From positions 62,001 through 126,000 of the forward strand of contig NZ_JAOPKZ010000006.1 in NCBI RefSeq assembly GCF_025519785.1: DNA of 64,000 bases, read 5' to 3'. Both the position numbers and the translations under genes were made by a program. This stretch comes from Staphylococcus marylandisciuri (GTDB lineage: Bacteria; Bacillota; Bacilli; Staphylococcales; Staphylococcaceae). Under the pieces are notes generated by a model. The model had not been told where the DNA came from and searched no databases. It saw only the letters and a program-made list of their open reading frames with translations. Of this stretch, positions 1 through 9,540 are shown in pieces. Positions within the stretch are counted from its first letter, which is position 1; every line of letters begins with the position of its first letter.

Positions 1-398
1 TAAAAGACTTTAAATTAAATGGCTTATTAAACGATGACGAATCTGTGCTTCAAGCGTTTGATAGTCGTTATGAACCTAAATTCAAATCTGATATTGTTCC
101 TCTACAAGTTAAAAAAGATGGAGCTTTGAGCACAACGAGTAAGGTGGCTAATGAGGAAACGATATATAAATTTCTCAAACATAATCAACAGAACTTTGTG
201 GATATTGCTTCAGACATAATGGATGGTCACACAGAGGTGGCGCCGTTGAAATATAATCAGAAACTACCATGTGAATATTGTCAATATAAACCCGTTTGTC
301 ATGTGGATGGACTTGTAGATAGTAAATACTATCGAACGGTTGATGAAACGATTAACCCACTAGAAGCGATTCAAGACGTTAAGATTGAAGGTGAGTAA
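1..398 (+). CDS. addB: AddB/RexB, C-terminal fragment (ATP-dependent nuclease subunit B)
   Basis: Only the last ~131 codons are present; the frame is open back to the window edge, so the gene starts outside. AddB pairs with AddA to process double-strand breaks for RecA-mediated repair. The visible part holds the end of the C-terminal nuclease domain, with the motif [10 protein letters not shown] (C-x2-C-x5-C). In AddB these are the last three cysteines of a four-cysteine iron-sulfur cluster that staples the nuclease domain. The stop codon lies 4 bases before the addA start, so the two are co-transcribed, as in other Firmicutes. Identification rests on the cysteine motif plus the adjacent addA. 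Confidence 0.93.
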   Translation, partial: KDFKLNGLLNDDESVLQAFDSRYEPKFKSDIVPLQVKKDGALSTTSKVANEETIYKFLKHNQQNFVDIASDIMDGHTEVAPLKYNQKLPCEYCQYKPVCHVDGLVDSKYYRTVDETINPLEAIQDVKIEGE

Positions 399-402
399 TA
401 AG

Positions 403-3400
403 ATGAAAAGTACAATTCCAACGAAGCCTAAAGAGGTGCAGTGGACTGATCAGCAATGGAAGAGTATATATGCTAAAGACCAAGATATATTAGTAGCTGC
501 AGCTGCTGGGTCCGGTAAGACTGCTGTTCTCGTTGAGCGCATCATACAGAGAATCATACGGGATGAAATCGATGTTGATCGTTTACTTGTCGTGACTTTT
601 ACTAATGCAAGTGCTAGAGAAATGAAACAACGTGTGGACACGCGTATCCAAGAAGCGTCTATTAAAGATCCGAATAACCAGCATTTGAAAAATCAACGTG
701 TCAAAATTCATCAAGCTCAAATTTCCACTTTGCATAGTTTCTGTTTGAAATTAATTCAACAGCATTATGACGTACTCGAAATTGATCCTAACTTCAGAAC
801 GAGCAATGAAGCAGAGAATATTCTCTTACTTGAGGAAGCCATAGACGAAGTGTTAGAGCATCACTATAATCAACTCGATCCTGCTTTCCTTGAATTAGCT
901 GAACACTTAGCAACAGATCGTAACGATGATCAACTCCGTGAAATAGTTAAAAAGCTTTATTACTTTAGCGTTGCCAATCCAACCCCAATGAGTTGGTTAG
1001 CATCACTAGGAAATGCATACGAAAACGCTGACGAATTTGAACATCTGATGGAACATCTGAAAAGTTATGTGAAAGTCTTTCTTGAAGCAGGGAAAGAAGC
1101 GTTAGAGAACAGCTATGATTTATTCTCTATGGCCAGTGGAACAGACAAACAGTTAGCAACAATAGAAACTGAATTACAGTTCCTTAAACAGGCATTGCGA
1201 AGTAGTGAAGTGCAGACGGATGTCATTCTGGATCATCAATTGCCTGCTCGCTTTCCAGCAATCTCCAAGAAGATTAAAGAAGCTAACGAAGGACTGGAAG
1301 AAACCTTAGCTGACGCAAAAGCTCAATTTGATAGATATAAATCACATATTAAAAAAGTAAAAGAAGATTATTTATCTCGTGATGTAGATGATATGCGTGA
1401 AGATATGGCTCGATTAGCACCTCGAGTGAAGTACTTATCGCGCTTGGCTCAAGATGTCATCGAACGCTTTAGCTCAAAAAAACGTGAGCGTAATATTCTA
1501 GACTTTTCAGATTATGAACACTTTGCTTTACGAATCTTAATGAATAGTGATGGTAGCCCATCTCACATAGCAGAGTTATATCGAGAACAGTTTGCTGAAA
1601 TTCTGGTGGATGAATACCAAGACACTAACCGAGTTCAGGAAACTATTCTGAAGTGTATGAAGAGGGGTAGCGAAGCGGATGGTAATTTATTTATGGTTGG
1701 TGATGTTAAACAATCCATTTATAAATTCCGCCAAGCTGATCCGAGCCTCTTTATAGATAAATATAAGCGCTTTACTTCCGAAGGTAATGAAACTGGCTTA
1801 CGCATTGACCTCTCACTTAATTTCCGTTCCCGTAAAGAAGTGCTTACTACAACAAATTATTTATTTAAGCACATGATGGATGAATCAGTAGGTGAAATAC
1901 AATATGATGATGCTGCACAACTTTATTATGGTGCTCCATTTGATGAGAGGGAACACCCGCTTGAACTCACTATGATCGTGAAAGATGAAGAATCAGAGCT
2001 TACCGCAACTGAACAAGAGGCAGAATACATCGCTCAACAAGTAGAATATATTATGGCACATAAAGAAGTTTACGATATGAAGCAAGGTAAATATCGCAAA
2101 CCTAATTATAATGACATCGTTATTCTCGAGCGGAGTTACGGACAAGCTAACACTTTACAACAAGTGTTTAAGGATCACGATATTCCATTCTTTGTTAACA
2201 GTAAAGAAGGTTATTTTGCTCAGACCGAAGTTCAGCTTATACTGTCCTTTTTACGCACAGTCGATAACCCGCTTCAAGATATTTATTTAGTAGGGCTCAT
2301 GCGCTCGGTAATTTATCAATTTACCGAAGATGAATTGTCGGAAATTAGAGTTGTAAGTCCTAATGACGATTATTTTTACCAATCAATCGATCATTACCTA
2401 CGTAGTGAGGAGGCTCGCCAGGATCTTATAGATAAATTGAATTACTTCTTAAAGGATATTAAACACTATCAAGCGTTTAGCCAATCACATCCCGTGTATC
2501 AACTGATTGATAAGTTCTATAATGATCATTACGTTATTCAGTACTTTAGTGGCATCGTTGGTGGCAAAGGTAGAAGAGCGAATCTATATGGTTTATTTAA
2601 TAAAGCGATCGAATTTGAGAACTCGAGCTTTAGAGGTCTGTATCAATTTATACGTTTTATAGATAAGCTTATAGAAAGAGGACAAGATTTTGGTGAAGAA
2701 CACGTAGTTAGCCCAAATGATGATGTAGTGCGAATGATGACGATTCACAGTAGTAAGGGGCTTGAATTTCCATTTGTTATCTATGCTAATCTAAGTGGAA
2801 AGTTTCAGCGTACTGATTTGACTAAACCTGTCATATTGAATCAACAGTTTGGGTTAGGTATGAAATACTTTGATGTCGAGAGTCAAATTACATTCCCATC
2901 ACTTGCTTCGATAACTTATAGCGTTATAGCTGAGAAAGAAATGGTTTCAGAAGAAATGCGCCTTATATACGTAGCACTTACGCGGGCAAAAGAGCAGCTC
3001 TTCCTCGTCGGGCGTGTTAATGAGGAAGAAGAGTTGGAGAATATGATAAACAAACCTGTAACGCACTCTCATTTACCTGTGAGTGATCGATTAACGGCTA
3101 AATCTCCTATTGAATTGATTTATCCTATACTTGCTAAGTATCAATCCACTCACTTACCGGAGAACTTACGCTTTGAGCATAAGATTGAAGATGTTTCTCC
3201 CGATATGAGACCTTTTGTTAATTTAAAGATAGAGCATTATAGTCAACTAGCTGAGAATTCCAACAAGACTAAGGACATACGACGAGATGTCAGTGAAATA
3301 GAACAAAGTACAACTGGTAATGATGGACTAAAGAAACAAATCGATCATCAACTCAGTTATGAATACCCATACAAGAAAGATACTGAGAAACCGTCTAAGC

Positions 3401-4071
3401 AATCAGTTTCAGAGCTCAAACGCCAGTTAGAAACTCAACAATCTGAGACTAATTACGATCGAGTAAGACAATATCGAATAGGTAATGCCTCCTATGAAAG
3501 GCCCTCATTTATGCGTGAGAATCAGCGACGTAGGGCAAACGAAATAGGCACGCTTATGCATACGGTTATGCAACATTTACCATTTAAAGTTGAACGGCTC
3601 AGTCGAGATGATTTAGATCAATACGTAAACTCATTAATTGAAAGCAATATTATTGAAGATAATGCCAAAAAAGATATTAGTTATGATGATATCATGCACT
3701 TTATAGAAAGTCCGTTATATATGGAGATAGCTCAGAGTGACCATGTATATAGAGAGTTACCTTTCGTAGTCAATCAAAGAAGTGTAGACCATATTGAAGA
3801 TAGCGAAGAAGACGTTTCGATTATTCAAGGAATGATCGATTTGATTTATCAAAAGGATGGTTGTTATTACTTTGTAGATTATAAGACAGATGCTTTTGTG
3901 CGCCGGAAAGGTATGACGGATGAGGAAATAGGACAGCAATTACGGCAACGTTACAAAATACAAATGCAATATTATAAAGATACACTGGAAGCTATTTTGA
4001 AAACTGAAGTGAAAGGATATTTATACTTCTTTAAATTTAAGACTTTATCTCTTGAGGATGCGGACGATTAG
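403..4071 (+). CDS. addA: AddA/RexA helicase-nuclease subunit A
   Basis: UvrD-like SF1A helicase with a C-terminal RecB-type nuclease, about 1222 residues, close to the S. aureus protein. Walker [10 protein letters not shown] has its lysine at residue 39. The DEYQD Walker B is at 403-407, followed by [15 protein letters not shown] (motif III), LNFRSR (IV), [11 protein letters not shown] (V) and [11 protein letters not shown] (VI). The nuclease motif GMIDLI...VDYKTD is near residue 1159, followed by QMQYY. With AddB it resects double-strand breaks. ATG at 403 is chosen over an in-frame TTG at 385 because a GAAGGTGAG ribosome site precedes it by about 9 bases and it fits the conserved N terminus. 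A hairpin terminator follows. Confidence 0.97.
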   Translation: MKSTIPTKPKEVQWTDQQWKSIYAKDQDILVAAAAGSGKTAVLVERIIQRIIRDEIDVDRLLVVTFTNASAREMKQRVDTRIQEASIKDPNNQHLKNQRVKIHQAQISTLHSFCLKLIQQHYDVLEIDPNFRTSNEAENILLLEEAIDEVLEHHYNQLDPAFLELAEHLATDRNDDQLREIVKKLYYFSVANPTPMSWLASLGNAYENADEFEHLMEHLKSYVKVFLEAGKEALENSYDLFSMASGTDKQLATIETELQFLKQALRSSEVQTDVILDHQLPARFPAISKKIKEANEGLEETLADAKAQFDRYKSHIKKVKEDYLSRDVDDMREDMARLAPRVKYLSRLAQDVIERFSSKKRERNILDFSDYEHFALRILMNSDGSPSHIAELYREQFAEILVDEYQDTNRVQETILKCMKRGSEADGNLFMVGDVKQSIYKFRQADPSLFIDKYKRFTSEGNETGLRIDLSLNFRSRKEVLTTTNYLFKHMMDESVGEIQYDDAAQLYYGAPFDEREHPLELTMIVKDEESELTATEQEAEYIAQQVEYIMAHKEVYDMKQGKYRKPNYNDIVILERSYGQANTLQQVFKDHDIPFFVNSKEGYFAQTEVQLILSFLRTVDNPLQDIYLVGLMRSVIYQFTEDELSEIRVVSPNDDYFYQSIDHYLRSEEARQDLIDKLNYFLKDIKHYQAFSQSHPVYQLIDKFYNDHYVIQYFSGIVGGKGRRANLYGLFNKAIEFENSSFRGLYQFIRFIDKLIERGQDFGEEHVVSPNDDVVRMMTIHSSKGLEFPFVIYANLSGKFQRTDLTKPVILNQQFGLGMKYFDVESQITFPSLASITYSVIAEKEMVSEEMRLIYVALTRAKEQLFLVGRVNEEEELENMINKPVTHSHLPVSDRLTAKSPIELIYPILAKYQSTHLPENLRFEHKIEDVSPDMRPFVNLKIEHYSQLAENSNKTKDIRRDVSEIEQSTTGNDGLKKQIDHQLSYEYPYKKDTEKPSKQSVSELKRQLETQQSETNYDRVRQYRIGNASYERPSFMRENQRRRANEIGTLMHTVMQHLPFKVERLSRDDLDQYVNSLIESNIIEDNAKKDISYDDIMHFIESPLYMEIAQSDHVYRELPFVVNQRSVDHIEDSEEDVSIIQGMIDLIYQKDGCYYFVDYKTDAFVRRKGMTDEEIGQQLRQRYKIQMQYYKDTLEAILKTEVKGYLYFFKFKTLSLEDADD

Positions 4072-4171
4072 CGCTATGAAATTTGAGATAGGAGAGAAAG
4101 CTGTATTGTGTTCGCAGTAGTTGAGTAAATTGTGTATATTGTCCCGTTATGGCACACCAGTCAACTATGGG

Positions 4172-4207
4172 GTGAGGCAAATTCTGATGAGTTCTGCCTC
4201 ACTTTAT
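4172..4207 (+). terminator. Rho-independent terminator after addA
   Basis: Stem GTGAGGCA (4172-4179) pairs with TGCCTCAC (4195-4202) around a 15-base loop, followed by a short T-rich tail. It lies 100 bases past the addA stop and upstream of the next promoter. Confidence 0.75.
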
Positions 4208-4255
4208 AGTCACTAGGTAATGATTAATATTTCGAAAATTGTGATACTCAGATAT

Positions 4256-4285
4256 TTGTGATTTCTTTAAAAATATAGTTATAAT
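4256..4285 (+). promoter_or_regulatory. Sigma-A promoter for the FAH-family gene
   Basis: TTGTGA (4256-4261) and a perfect TATAAT (4280-4285) are separated by 18 bases. The -10 ends 33 bases before the start codon. Confidence 0.7.
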
Positions 4286-4318
4286 AGCTATAAGATATAG
4301 GTGAGGAGCTGATATTGA

Positions 4319-5236
4319 ATGAAATTCCTATCATTCAGATACGACGGAGAAACTTCATATGGGGTGAAGGTGAAGCGAGAAGAAGCTGCCTGGGATTTGA
4401 AAAGAGTCTTTGCAGATTTCGCTCAAGAAGCTGAATTTCATCCTAAGACTTTATTACAGGGTTTACAACATAATCAATCTGTAGATTTTCAAGAACAGGT
4501 GCGTAAAGCTGTCGTAGCTGCTGAAGATAGTGGCAAAGCAGATGAGTATAAAGTTCAATTTGATGAGATAGAGTTTTTGCCGCCTGTAACTCCGACGAAT
4601 AATGTCATCGCATTTGGTAGAAACTATAAAGAGCATGCAGATGAATTAAATCATGAGGTCCAACGACTGTACGTGTTCACTAAAGCTGCTTCGTCATTAA
4701 CAGGAGATAATAGTACGATTCCGAACCATAAAGATATAACAGATCAATTAGACTACGAAGGCGAACTCGGTATAGTTATCGGTAAATCTGGTGAGAAGAT
4801 ACCTAAAGGACTTGCCTTAGACTATGTGTATGGCTATACGATTATTAATGATATCACCGACCGTAAAGCACAAAATGAACAAGACCAAGCCTTTTTATCT
4901 AAGAGTTTAACTGGTGGCTGTCCAATGGGGCCATATATAGTGACTAAAGATGAATTGCCAACACCAGAGAATGTCAATATCGTGACAAAAGTAAATAATG
5001 AAATTCGTCAAGACGGGAATACGAGTGAAATGATTCTTAAAATTGATGAATTAATTGAAGAAATTTCTAAATATGTTGCTTTACATCCAGGAGATATCAT
5101 TGCGACTGGTACCCCTGCAGGCGTAGGAGCTGGATTGAAGCCACCTAAATTTTTACAACCAGGTGATGAAGTGAAGGTAACAATTGATAACATAGGGACA
5201 TTGACGAATTTCATTTCTCAAAATGATGAGAAATAA
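4319..5236 (+). CDS. Fumarylacetoacetate hydrolase (FAH) family protein
   Basis: 305-residue protein of the FAH / 2-hydroxyhepta-2,4-diene-1,7-dioate isomerase superfamily. These enzymes hydrolyse, isomerise or decarboxylate acylpyruvate-type carbon-carbon bonds using a divalent metal. The core reads [16 protein letters not shown], then the metal-ligand pattern [12 protein letters not shown] (E-x-E), [19 protein letters not shown] and the C-terminal [11 protein letters not shown] loop. The N-terminal ~95 residues are the variable cap typical of the Bacillus YisK type. ATG at 4319 has GGTGAGGAG upstream. It has its own promoter and forms a single-gene unit. In S. aureus an orthologue sits at the same place after addA. 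The physiological substrate is unknown; oxaloacetate decarboxylase activity is a possibility known from relatives. Confidence 0.88.
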   Translation: MKFLSFRYDGETSYGVKVKREEAAWDLKRVFADFAQEAEFHPKTLLQGLQHNQSVDFQEQVRKAVVAAEDSGKADEYKVQFDEIEFLPPVTPTNNVIAFGRNYKEHADELNHEVQRLYVFTKAASSLTGDNSTIPNHKDITDQLDYEGELGIVIGKSGEKIPKGLALDYVYGYTIINDITDRKAQNEQDQAFLSKSLTGGCPMGPYIVTKDELPTPENVNIVTKVNNEIRQDGNTSEMILKIDELIEEISKYVALHPGDIIATGTPAGVGAGLKPPKFLQPGDEVKVTIDNIGTLTNFISQNDEK

Positions 5237-5623
5237 GTGATTAGTTAAATCGATTTCGTATGAGCAACAAATAGATGACCTTTGTCATGAGAGCAGAGGC
5301 TGAAACATTCTGTTGATTTCCGTGTAAAGCAGTTACAGAGATGAATGCTTAAACATTTATTGCGAAATAGCGAGTTACACTTTACCGTGGGCGTTATCTC
5401 AAGTTATTGCGAGCGCATCAAAGGGCTTAATTCTGGGAGAGAACGCGCAGCTGTCAGTAGGATTAGTGTTAAGATTTATCAGCTACTTCATTTAAGGAGA
5501 TCAACGCATCTAAACTGAGTTGGAAGATGTGTGTTACAGTCTTTGCTCTCTTTTAATTCGCAATAAAAGTTAGTTTTTATTATAATAAGCATTAAATATA
5601 ATTTTAATGTGGGGGTATATGTT
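5237..5623. other. Intergenic stretch without a recognisable gene
   Basis: 387 bases between the FAH gene and yisL. No ORF with a ribosome site was found. A TATAAT at 5581-5586 with only a weak -35 is a plausible yisL promoter. Nothing else stands out. Confidence 0.6.
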
Positions 5624-6016
5624 TTGTTACATATTCATATTACAAGTTGGGTACTTGCAATTATTTTTTTCTTTGCGACGTACTTTAACTTTTCAGCAAG
5701 AGAAGGTGCAACGCCGTTCTATAAAATTGCGCATATTTTATTGAGAATCAGCATGGTATTAGTCTTAGTTTCAGGCATTTGGAGTTTTATTCAAGAAATG
5801 TCTGCTCACCATGGCGGAGGACATTTATTACTTACGTGTAAGATGGTTTGTGGTTTAATTGTTATAGCACTGATGGAAGTAACAATTGCTAAACGTAAGA
5901 AAGGGGAACCAAGTCACGCTCAATTATGGTGGACGATCATTATGATTATTATAACGATGGTACTCGGCGTTATATTACCTTGGGGTCCTATTTCTTCACT
6001 ATTTGGTATTCATTAA
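5624..6016 (+). CDS. yisL: YisL family membrane protein (UPF0344)
   Basis: Small integral membrane protein of ~130 residues with four hydrophobic segments. It matches the UPF0344/YisL family: it begins LHIHITSWVLAI, carries LTCKMVCGLIVIALMEVTIAKRKK, and ends ILPWGPISSLFGIH. Function is unknown. The start is chosen as TTG at 5624, giving MLHIHITSWV. Staphylococcal relatives begin at that residue, and GGGGG at 5611-5615 lies at ribosome-site distance. The GTG at 5609 would add five residues and overlap that site. It converges with the CoA-disulfide reductase gene across a palindromic element. Confidence 0.85.
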   Translation: MLHIHITSWVLAIIFFFATYFNFSAREGATPFYKIAHILLRISMVLVLVSGIWSFIQEMSAHHGGGHLLLTCKMVCGLIVIALMEVTIAKRKKGEPSHAQLWWTIIMIIITMVLGVILPWGPISSLFGIH

Positions 6017-6102
6017 GGAAGTTTAGGAACCGACAATACAGTCCTCGTTAGGATTTAAATGAACCAATTAATATGTATTCAAACTAAGTTATAGCTAACA
6101 GA

Positions 6103-6153
6103 GGGAGCGGGACAGAAATCTTTTTATTCAAATTAGATTTCTGCCCCGCTCCC
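6103..6153. repeat. Palindromic intergenic element (bidirectional terminator type)
   Basis: Near-perfect palindrome. Arm GGGAGCGGGACAGAAATCT pairs with AGATTTCTGCCCCGCTCCC around an A/T-rich loop (TTTTATTCAAATT), followed by GTGTTTTTTAA. It lies between the convergent yisL and cdr genes, so it probably terminates both. This is the first of about 17 loci of one family in the window. Confidence 0.9.
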
Positions 6154-6184
6154 GTGTTTTTTAATACGTATGAGCAACTCAATT

Positions 6185-7507
6185 TTATTTATTTCGTGCT
6201 TTATAACCTATCATGTTTATGGGATCTTTCGGACTACTATATGGCGGCGCGTATGCTACTTCAAACTCAGTAAGTTCATCGACGGTCAGGTGATTTTGCA
6301 TTGCCATAGATAGTACGTCAATGCGTTTATCTACCCCATCTTTACCCATTGCAGCAGCACGCAGAATTTTGCGTGTTGCTTTCTCGAAATAGACGCGTAA
6401 ATGAAGTGTTTCATTTCCCGGGTAATAGCCAGCGTGTTGATTTTGTTTCGTCTCTACCATTTCATAATCAAATTTCTGAAGTTCTTGAGGTTTGACTCCT
6501 ACACTTCCGAAAGTATAATCAAAAAATTTAACAATATTACTGCCTAGATAACCTTCGAATTTAATACTCGTATTACCATTGAGTCTTTCAGCGATGATAG
6601 ATGCTGCACGATGGGCTCCCCAAGCTAAAGGGACATGAGCGGTAAGATCAACGTGTCGATAGTGCGACGTGATGACGTCCCCTAAAGCGTACACATGCGC
6701 TATATTCGTTTCAAAGTTGTCATTTACTGGTACGTAACCTTTCTCATCTAAATAAATATTAGAACTTCGAATGAACTCTGAATTGGGTTGGACGCCAACA
6801 CCTTCAATAATTAAATCGTAAGTCTCAACTATACCTGAAGTGAAAATCACTTCTCGTCCGTTTATGGCTTTGACTTCTTCGTTAAGACGGTAAGTAACAC
6901 CTCGTTTCTCAAGTTCATCGAGTATGGGTTGGTTCATATCTTGATCCATTAATTTATTAATTCCTCTAGAGCGATGAATAAGCGTGGGTTGAAGCCCGCG
7001 ACGATATAAATTCTCTAATACTTCTAAACTGATATAACCCGCACCTACGATTAGGGCGCGTTTGACGTCGTGCTTATTGATATAGTCGTCTATCGCATCC
7101 GTATCTTCCATATTTCTTAAGGTAAATATCATATCGCTACTAAAGCCAAGACTTTTAGCACTGCAACCGGGACTTAATATCAACTCATCGTAGCTCTCTT
7201 CAAATGTCTCGTCTGTTTGGCGATTTAACACGGTTATAGTTCGACGATTATCGTCGATTTGAATAACTTCATGATACGTTTTGACCCTGATTCTCTTCTT
7301 TGCATAAAATTCTTCGGGTGTTGCTTCTAAGATTTGATCTCTTTCTTCTACTACTCCGCCTAAATAATAAGGGAGGCCACAATTCGCGAAGCTCATGTCG
7401 CGATCTTTCTCAAAGATAAGGATCTCGCTATCTTGATCCAAGCGTCTAATTTGGCTCGCTACAGTTGCGCCACCAGCAACAGCGCCAACTATTACTATTT
7501 TAGTCAA
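6185..7507 (-). CDS. cdr: CoA-disulfide reductase
   Basis: 440-residue flavoprotein of the pyridine-nucleotide disulfide reductase family (S. aureus Cdr is about 438). It uses NADPH to reduce CoA disulfide, maintaining CoASH as the main low-molecular-weight thiol alongside bacillithiol. Visible features are the FAD-binding [17 protein letters not shown] at the N terminus and the single active-site cysteine in [10 protein letters not shown] at residue 43. These enzymes carry one cysteine here, not the usual C-x4-C pair. Also present are the NAD(P)-binding [16 protein letters not shown] and the FAD motif VYALGDV. ATG at 7507 is preceded by AGGAGG. The next gene upstream (HAD) ends 24 bases before it, so the two probably form an operon. 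Confidence 0.95.
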   Translation of the reverse strand: MTKIVIVGAVAGGATVASQIRRLDQDSEILIFEKDRDMSFANCGLPYYLGGVVEERDQILEATPEEFYAKKRIRVKTYHEVIQIDDNRRTITVLNRQTDETFEESYDELILSPGCSAKSLGFSSDMIFTLRNMEDTDAIDDYINKHDVKRALIVGAGYISLEVLENLYRRGLQPTLIHRSRGINKLMDQDMNQPILDELEKRGVTYRLNEEVKAINGREVIFTSGIVETYDLIIEGVGVQPNSEFIRSSNIYLDEKGYVPVNDNFETNIAHVYALGDVITSHYRHVDLTAHVPLAWGAHRAASIIAERLNGNTSIKFEGYLGSNIVKFFDYTFGSVGVKPQELQKFDYEMVETKQNQHAGYYPGNETLHLRVYFEKATRKILRAAAMGKDGVDKRIDVLSMAMQNHLTVDELTEFEVAYAPPYSSPKDPINMIGYKARNK

Positions 7508-7531
7508 TTTATTTCCTCCTGCGATGAGTGA

Positions 7532-8365
7532 TTATGATGAATAAGTTAATTGTAGATTAAAAAATGTATTTAGATAACGACCTATACCATCTTCATTATT
7601 TGAGTAAGTTATCTCATTAGCGATCTCTTTAATTTCATCCAAACCATTAGCCATGGCTACTCCGTGCGTCGCATATTTAAGCATTTCACTATCGTTATCT
7701 TCGTCGCCAAAAGCTATGACATTCTCACTTTTAATTCCCAAGTATGATTTGACGTAATCAATTCCACGAGCTTTATTAATGCCTTTTCGCACGATTTCAA
7801 TAATAGGAAAAGGTGCGCCCCAACGGCGATGTTCTATATTTTCCGCATAGAAATGATTGAGCATCTCTCTAATTTCTTGAATCTGATCCTCTGGACTTTC
7901 AACAAGGAGAGAAGTAGGAGGCTCTTGAAGGTTTTCAAGTAAGTTACCAATTTCTATATCAGGGTTGCCCATTGAAAACCCTTCAAAGAGCCGTTCATCG
8001 TAGTTATCTATGTAGACATGATCACGTATTTCAGCGACTAAATTAGAAACTTCATATTTTTTTAGTGAACGAATCATTTCATAAGCAACATCTAAATCAA
8101 GCTCCTCATGAATAGTCTTGAAATGAGGATTGTTAGGATGATGAACGTAGGCACCGTTGAAATTAACTATGGGAGTATGCATATTTAACTCATGGTAATA
8201 TATGTCGCAGGCACGATAGGGACGTCCTGTAGCGATCATAAGATGGTGTCCTTGTTCTTGAAGTGTTAGTAATACTTGCTTTGTAAAAGTGGAAATTTCT
8301 TTGTCATCATTGAGTAAAGTTCCATCTAAATCTAAGCATATTAAATAGGGATTTGTTACTGTCAT
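7532..8365 (-). CDS. Cof-type HAD hydrolase (HAD-IIB)
   Basis: About 277 residues. HAD motifs are seen in order: DLDGTLL (I, nucleophile Asp), IATGRP (II), KGINKARGI (III Lys) and FGDEDNDSEML (IV). The large cap between motifs II and III places it in subclass IIB, Cof/YidA-like sugar-phosphate or nucleotide phosphatases; the exact substrate cannot be read. The start is set at ATG 8365, with GAGGAG nine bases upstream. The GTG/ATG six codons earlier would overlap that ribosome site. It is followed closely by cdr on the same strand. Confidence 0.9.
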   Translation of the reverse strand: MTVTNPYLICLDLDGTLLNDDKEISTFTKQVLLTLQEQGHHLMIATGRPYRACDIYYHELNMHTPIVNFNGAYVHHPNNPHFKTIHEELDLDVAYEMIRSLKKYEVSNLVAEIRDHVYIDNYDERLFEGFSMGNPDIEIGNLLENLQEPPTSLLVESPEDQIQEIREMLNHFYAENIEHRRWGAPFPIIEIVRKGINKARGIDYVKSYLGIKSENVIAFGDEDNDSEMLKYATHGVAMANGLDEIKEIANEITYSNNEDGIGRYLNTFFNLQLTYSS

Positions 8366-8451
8366 AACGGTTGATCTCCTCATTATTTTAAGTGAATATA
8401 ATTTGTTCTTGAGATTCGTCTTTAATCATTGCTAGTTACACATCTCTGAGA

Positions 8452-8502
8452 GGGAGCGGGACAGAAATCTTTTTATTCAAATTAGATTTCTGTCCCGCTC
8501 CC
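8452..8502. repeat. Palindromic intergenic element between divergent genes
   Basis: Same 51-bp palindrome as at 6103, here with perfect GGGAGCGGGACAGAAATC arms. It lies between the divergently transcribed HAD gene and sufT, a place where no terminator is required. It may insulate one promoter from the other. Confidence 0.9.
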
Positions 8503-8520
8503 TAACATCATAGCATTTTA

Positions 8521-8549
8521 TTGGCGTTTTGTAAGATATTTGATATATT
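8521..8549 (+). promoter_or_regulatory. Probable sufT promoter
   Basis: TTGGCG (8521-8526), 17-base spacer, TATATT (8544-8549), 34 bases before the sufT ATG. Confidence 0.5.
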
Positions 8550-8583
8550 GTTTATATCAATGAAAGTCTGTGAGGTGAGACAA

Positions 8584-8892
8584 ATGGATGAAGCATTAAA
8601 GGATAGTATACTTAATGCGCTAGAAATGGTTATTGACCCTGAGTTAGGTATTGATATCGTTAACTTAGGTTTAGTATATAAAGTAGATGTAGACGACGAT
8701 GGTTTATGTACTGTTGAGATGACACTTACTTCAATGGGTTGTCCGCTTGGACCACAAATAGTAAATCAGGTTAAAGCTGCTTTAGCCGATATTCCAGAGA
8801 TTCAGGATACTGAAGTTAATATCGTGTGGGATCCACCATGGGATAAAGATATGATGTCTCGCTATGCGAAGATAGCTTTAGGCATCGGTTAA
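8584..8892 (+). CDS. sufT: SufT, DUF59/MIP18-family iron-sulfur maturation factor
   Basis: 102-residue DUF59 protein. SufT of S. aureus, at the same locus two genes before clpB, is an auxiliary factor for Fe-S cluster maturation under high demand. Visible are the DPELGIDIVNLGLVY N-terminal signature, the conserved cysteine in TSMGCPLGPQI, and the C-terminal WDPPWDKDMMSRYAK typical of this family. ATG at 8584 is chosen because GTGAGGTGAGA lies just upstream and family members start at MDEALKD. The longer ORF back to 8521 covers the promoter. A hairpin terminator follows the stop. Confidence 0.9.
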   Translation: MDEALKDSILNALEMVIDPELGIDIVNLGLVYKVDVDDDGLCTVEMTLTSMGCPLGPQIVNQVKAALADIPEIQDTEVNIVWDPPWDKDMMSRYAKIALGIG

Positions 8893-8902
8893 ATGAGTAA
8901 AG

Positions 8903-8931
8903 AGGCTGGGACTTAAATCCCAGCCTTTTTC
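8903..8931 (+). terminator. sufT terminator
   Basis: AGGCTGGGA (8903-8911) pairs with TCCCAGCCT (8918-8926), followed by TTTTTC. It is the same AGGCTGGGACxTAA module that borders several repeat arrays in this window (48903, 63124). Confidence 0.85.
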
Positions 8932-9189
8932 AGCATTTTGGCAGTAGATGACTGATTTGAAAACGCGCTTGTATCAAGCTTTTTTCAATTCTAGTCATCT
9001 TTGCCGGGGCGGGACGACGAAATCTTTTTATTCAAATTAGATTTCTGTCCCGCTCCCTCTTTCAACATCTCGACAGTAGGTGACTGATCTGAAAATACGC
9101 TTGTATCAAGCTTTTTTCAATTCTAGTCATCCTTGCCGGGGCGGGACGATGAAATCTTTTTATTCAAATTAGATTTCTGTCCCGCTCCC
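8932..9189 (-). repeat. Two tandem ~130-bp extended palindromic units
   Basis: Two head-to-tail copies (8932-9057 and 9058-9189). On the minus strand each reads GGGAGCGGGACAG..., a broken second arm (CGTCCCGCCCCGGC), then a second inverted repeat. The outer arms of that repeat are CGGCA...TGCCG and the inner arms GATGACT...AGTCATC, enclosing AAGCTTGATACAAGCGCG. The copies differ at a few positions (TTTGAAAACGCG vs TCTGAAAATACG). The same unit recurs at 48.5, 50.5, 62.9 and 63.6 kb in plus orientation. Confidence 0.88.
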
Positions 9190-9372
9190 TTTTTAAATGC
9201 AGGTTGAGGATAACTTTTAATAGGGGAAGAAATATATTGAGGCCTAGTAAACAGGTGAATAGTCAGTAGAGATACAGTTGGATATTAGGTTGATTTAAAT
9301 GAATATACTAAGTCGTTTATTAAGTAGAAAAAGAAAATATCGAAAAAGTTTAACTAAATTTGACGTTTAAGG

Positions 9373-9401
9373 TTGATTAATCCTGAGAGTGGGTTTATAA
9401 T
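9373..9401 (+). promoter_or_regulatory. clpB promoter
   Basis: TTGATT (9373-9378), 17-base spacer, TATAAT (9396-9401). A CtsR box starts 9 bases after the -10, over the expected transcription start. The remaining ~180 bases upstream hold nothing recognised. Confidence 0.75.
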
Positions 9402-9409
9402 AAAATTAA

Positions 9410-9426
9410 GGTCAAAGAAAGTCAAA
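9410..9426 (+). promoter_or_regulatory. CtsR operator
   Basis: GGTCAAAGAAAGTCAAA matches the CtsR heptad direct repeat (RGTCAAA-N3-RGTCAAA) exactly. It overlaps the predicted clpB start site, so CtsR would repress clpB in the absence of heat stress. No CIRCE (HrcA) element was seen here. Confidence 0.88.
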
Positions 9427-9540
9427 GTCAATAAATGTTCTTTGATCATGTCGTTAAACGATGAGACCATTTAGTCTATATTATTTAATGAAAGATGCGA
9501 GTTCACTTGCTTGTCATAAAGTTGAGTAGAGGTGAATAAA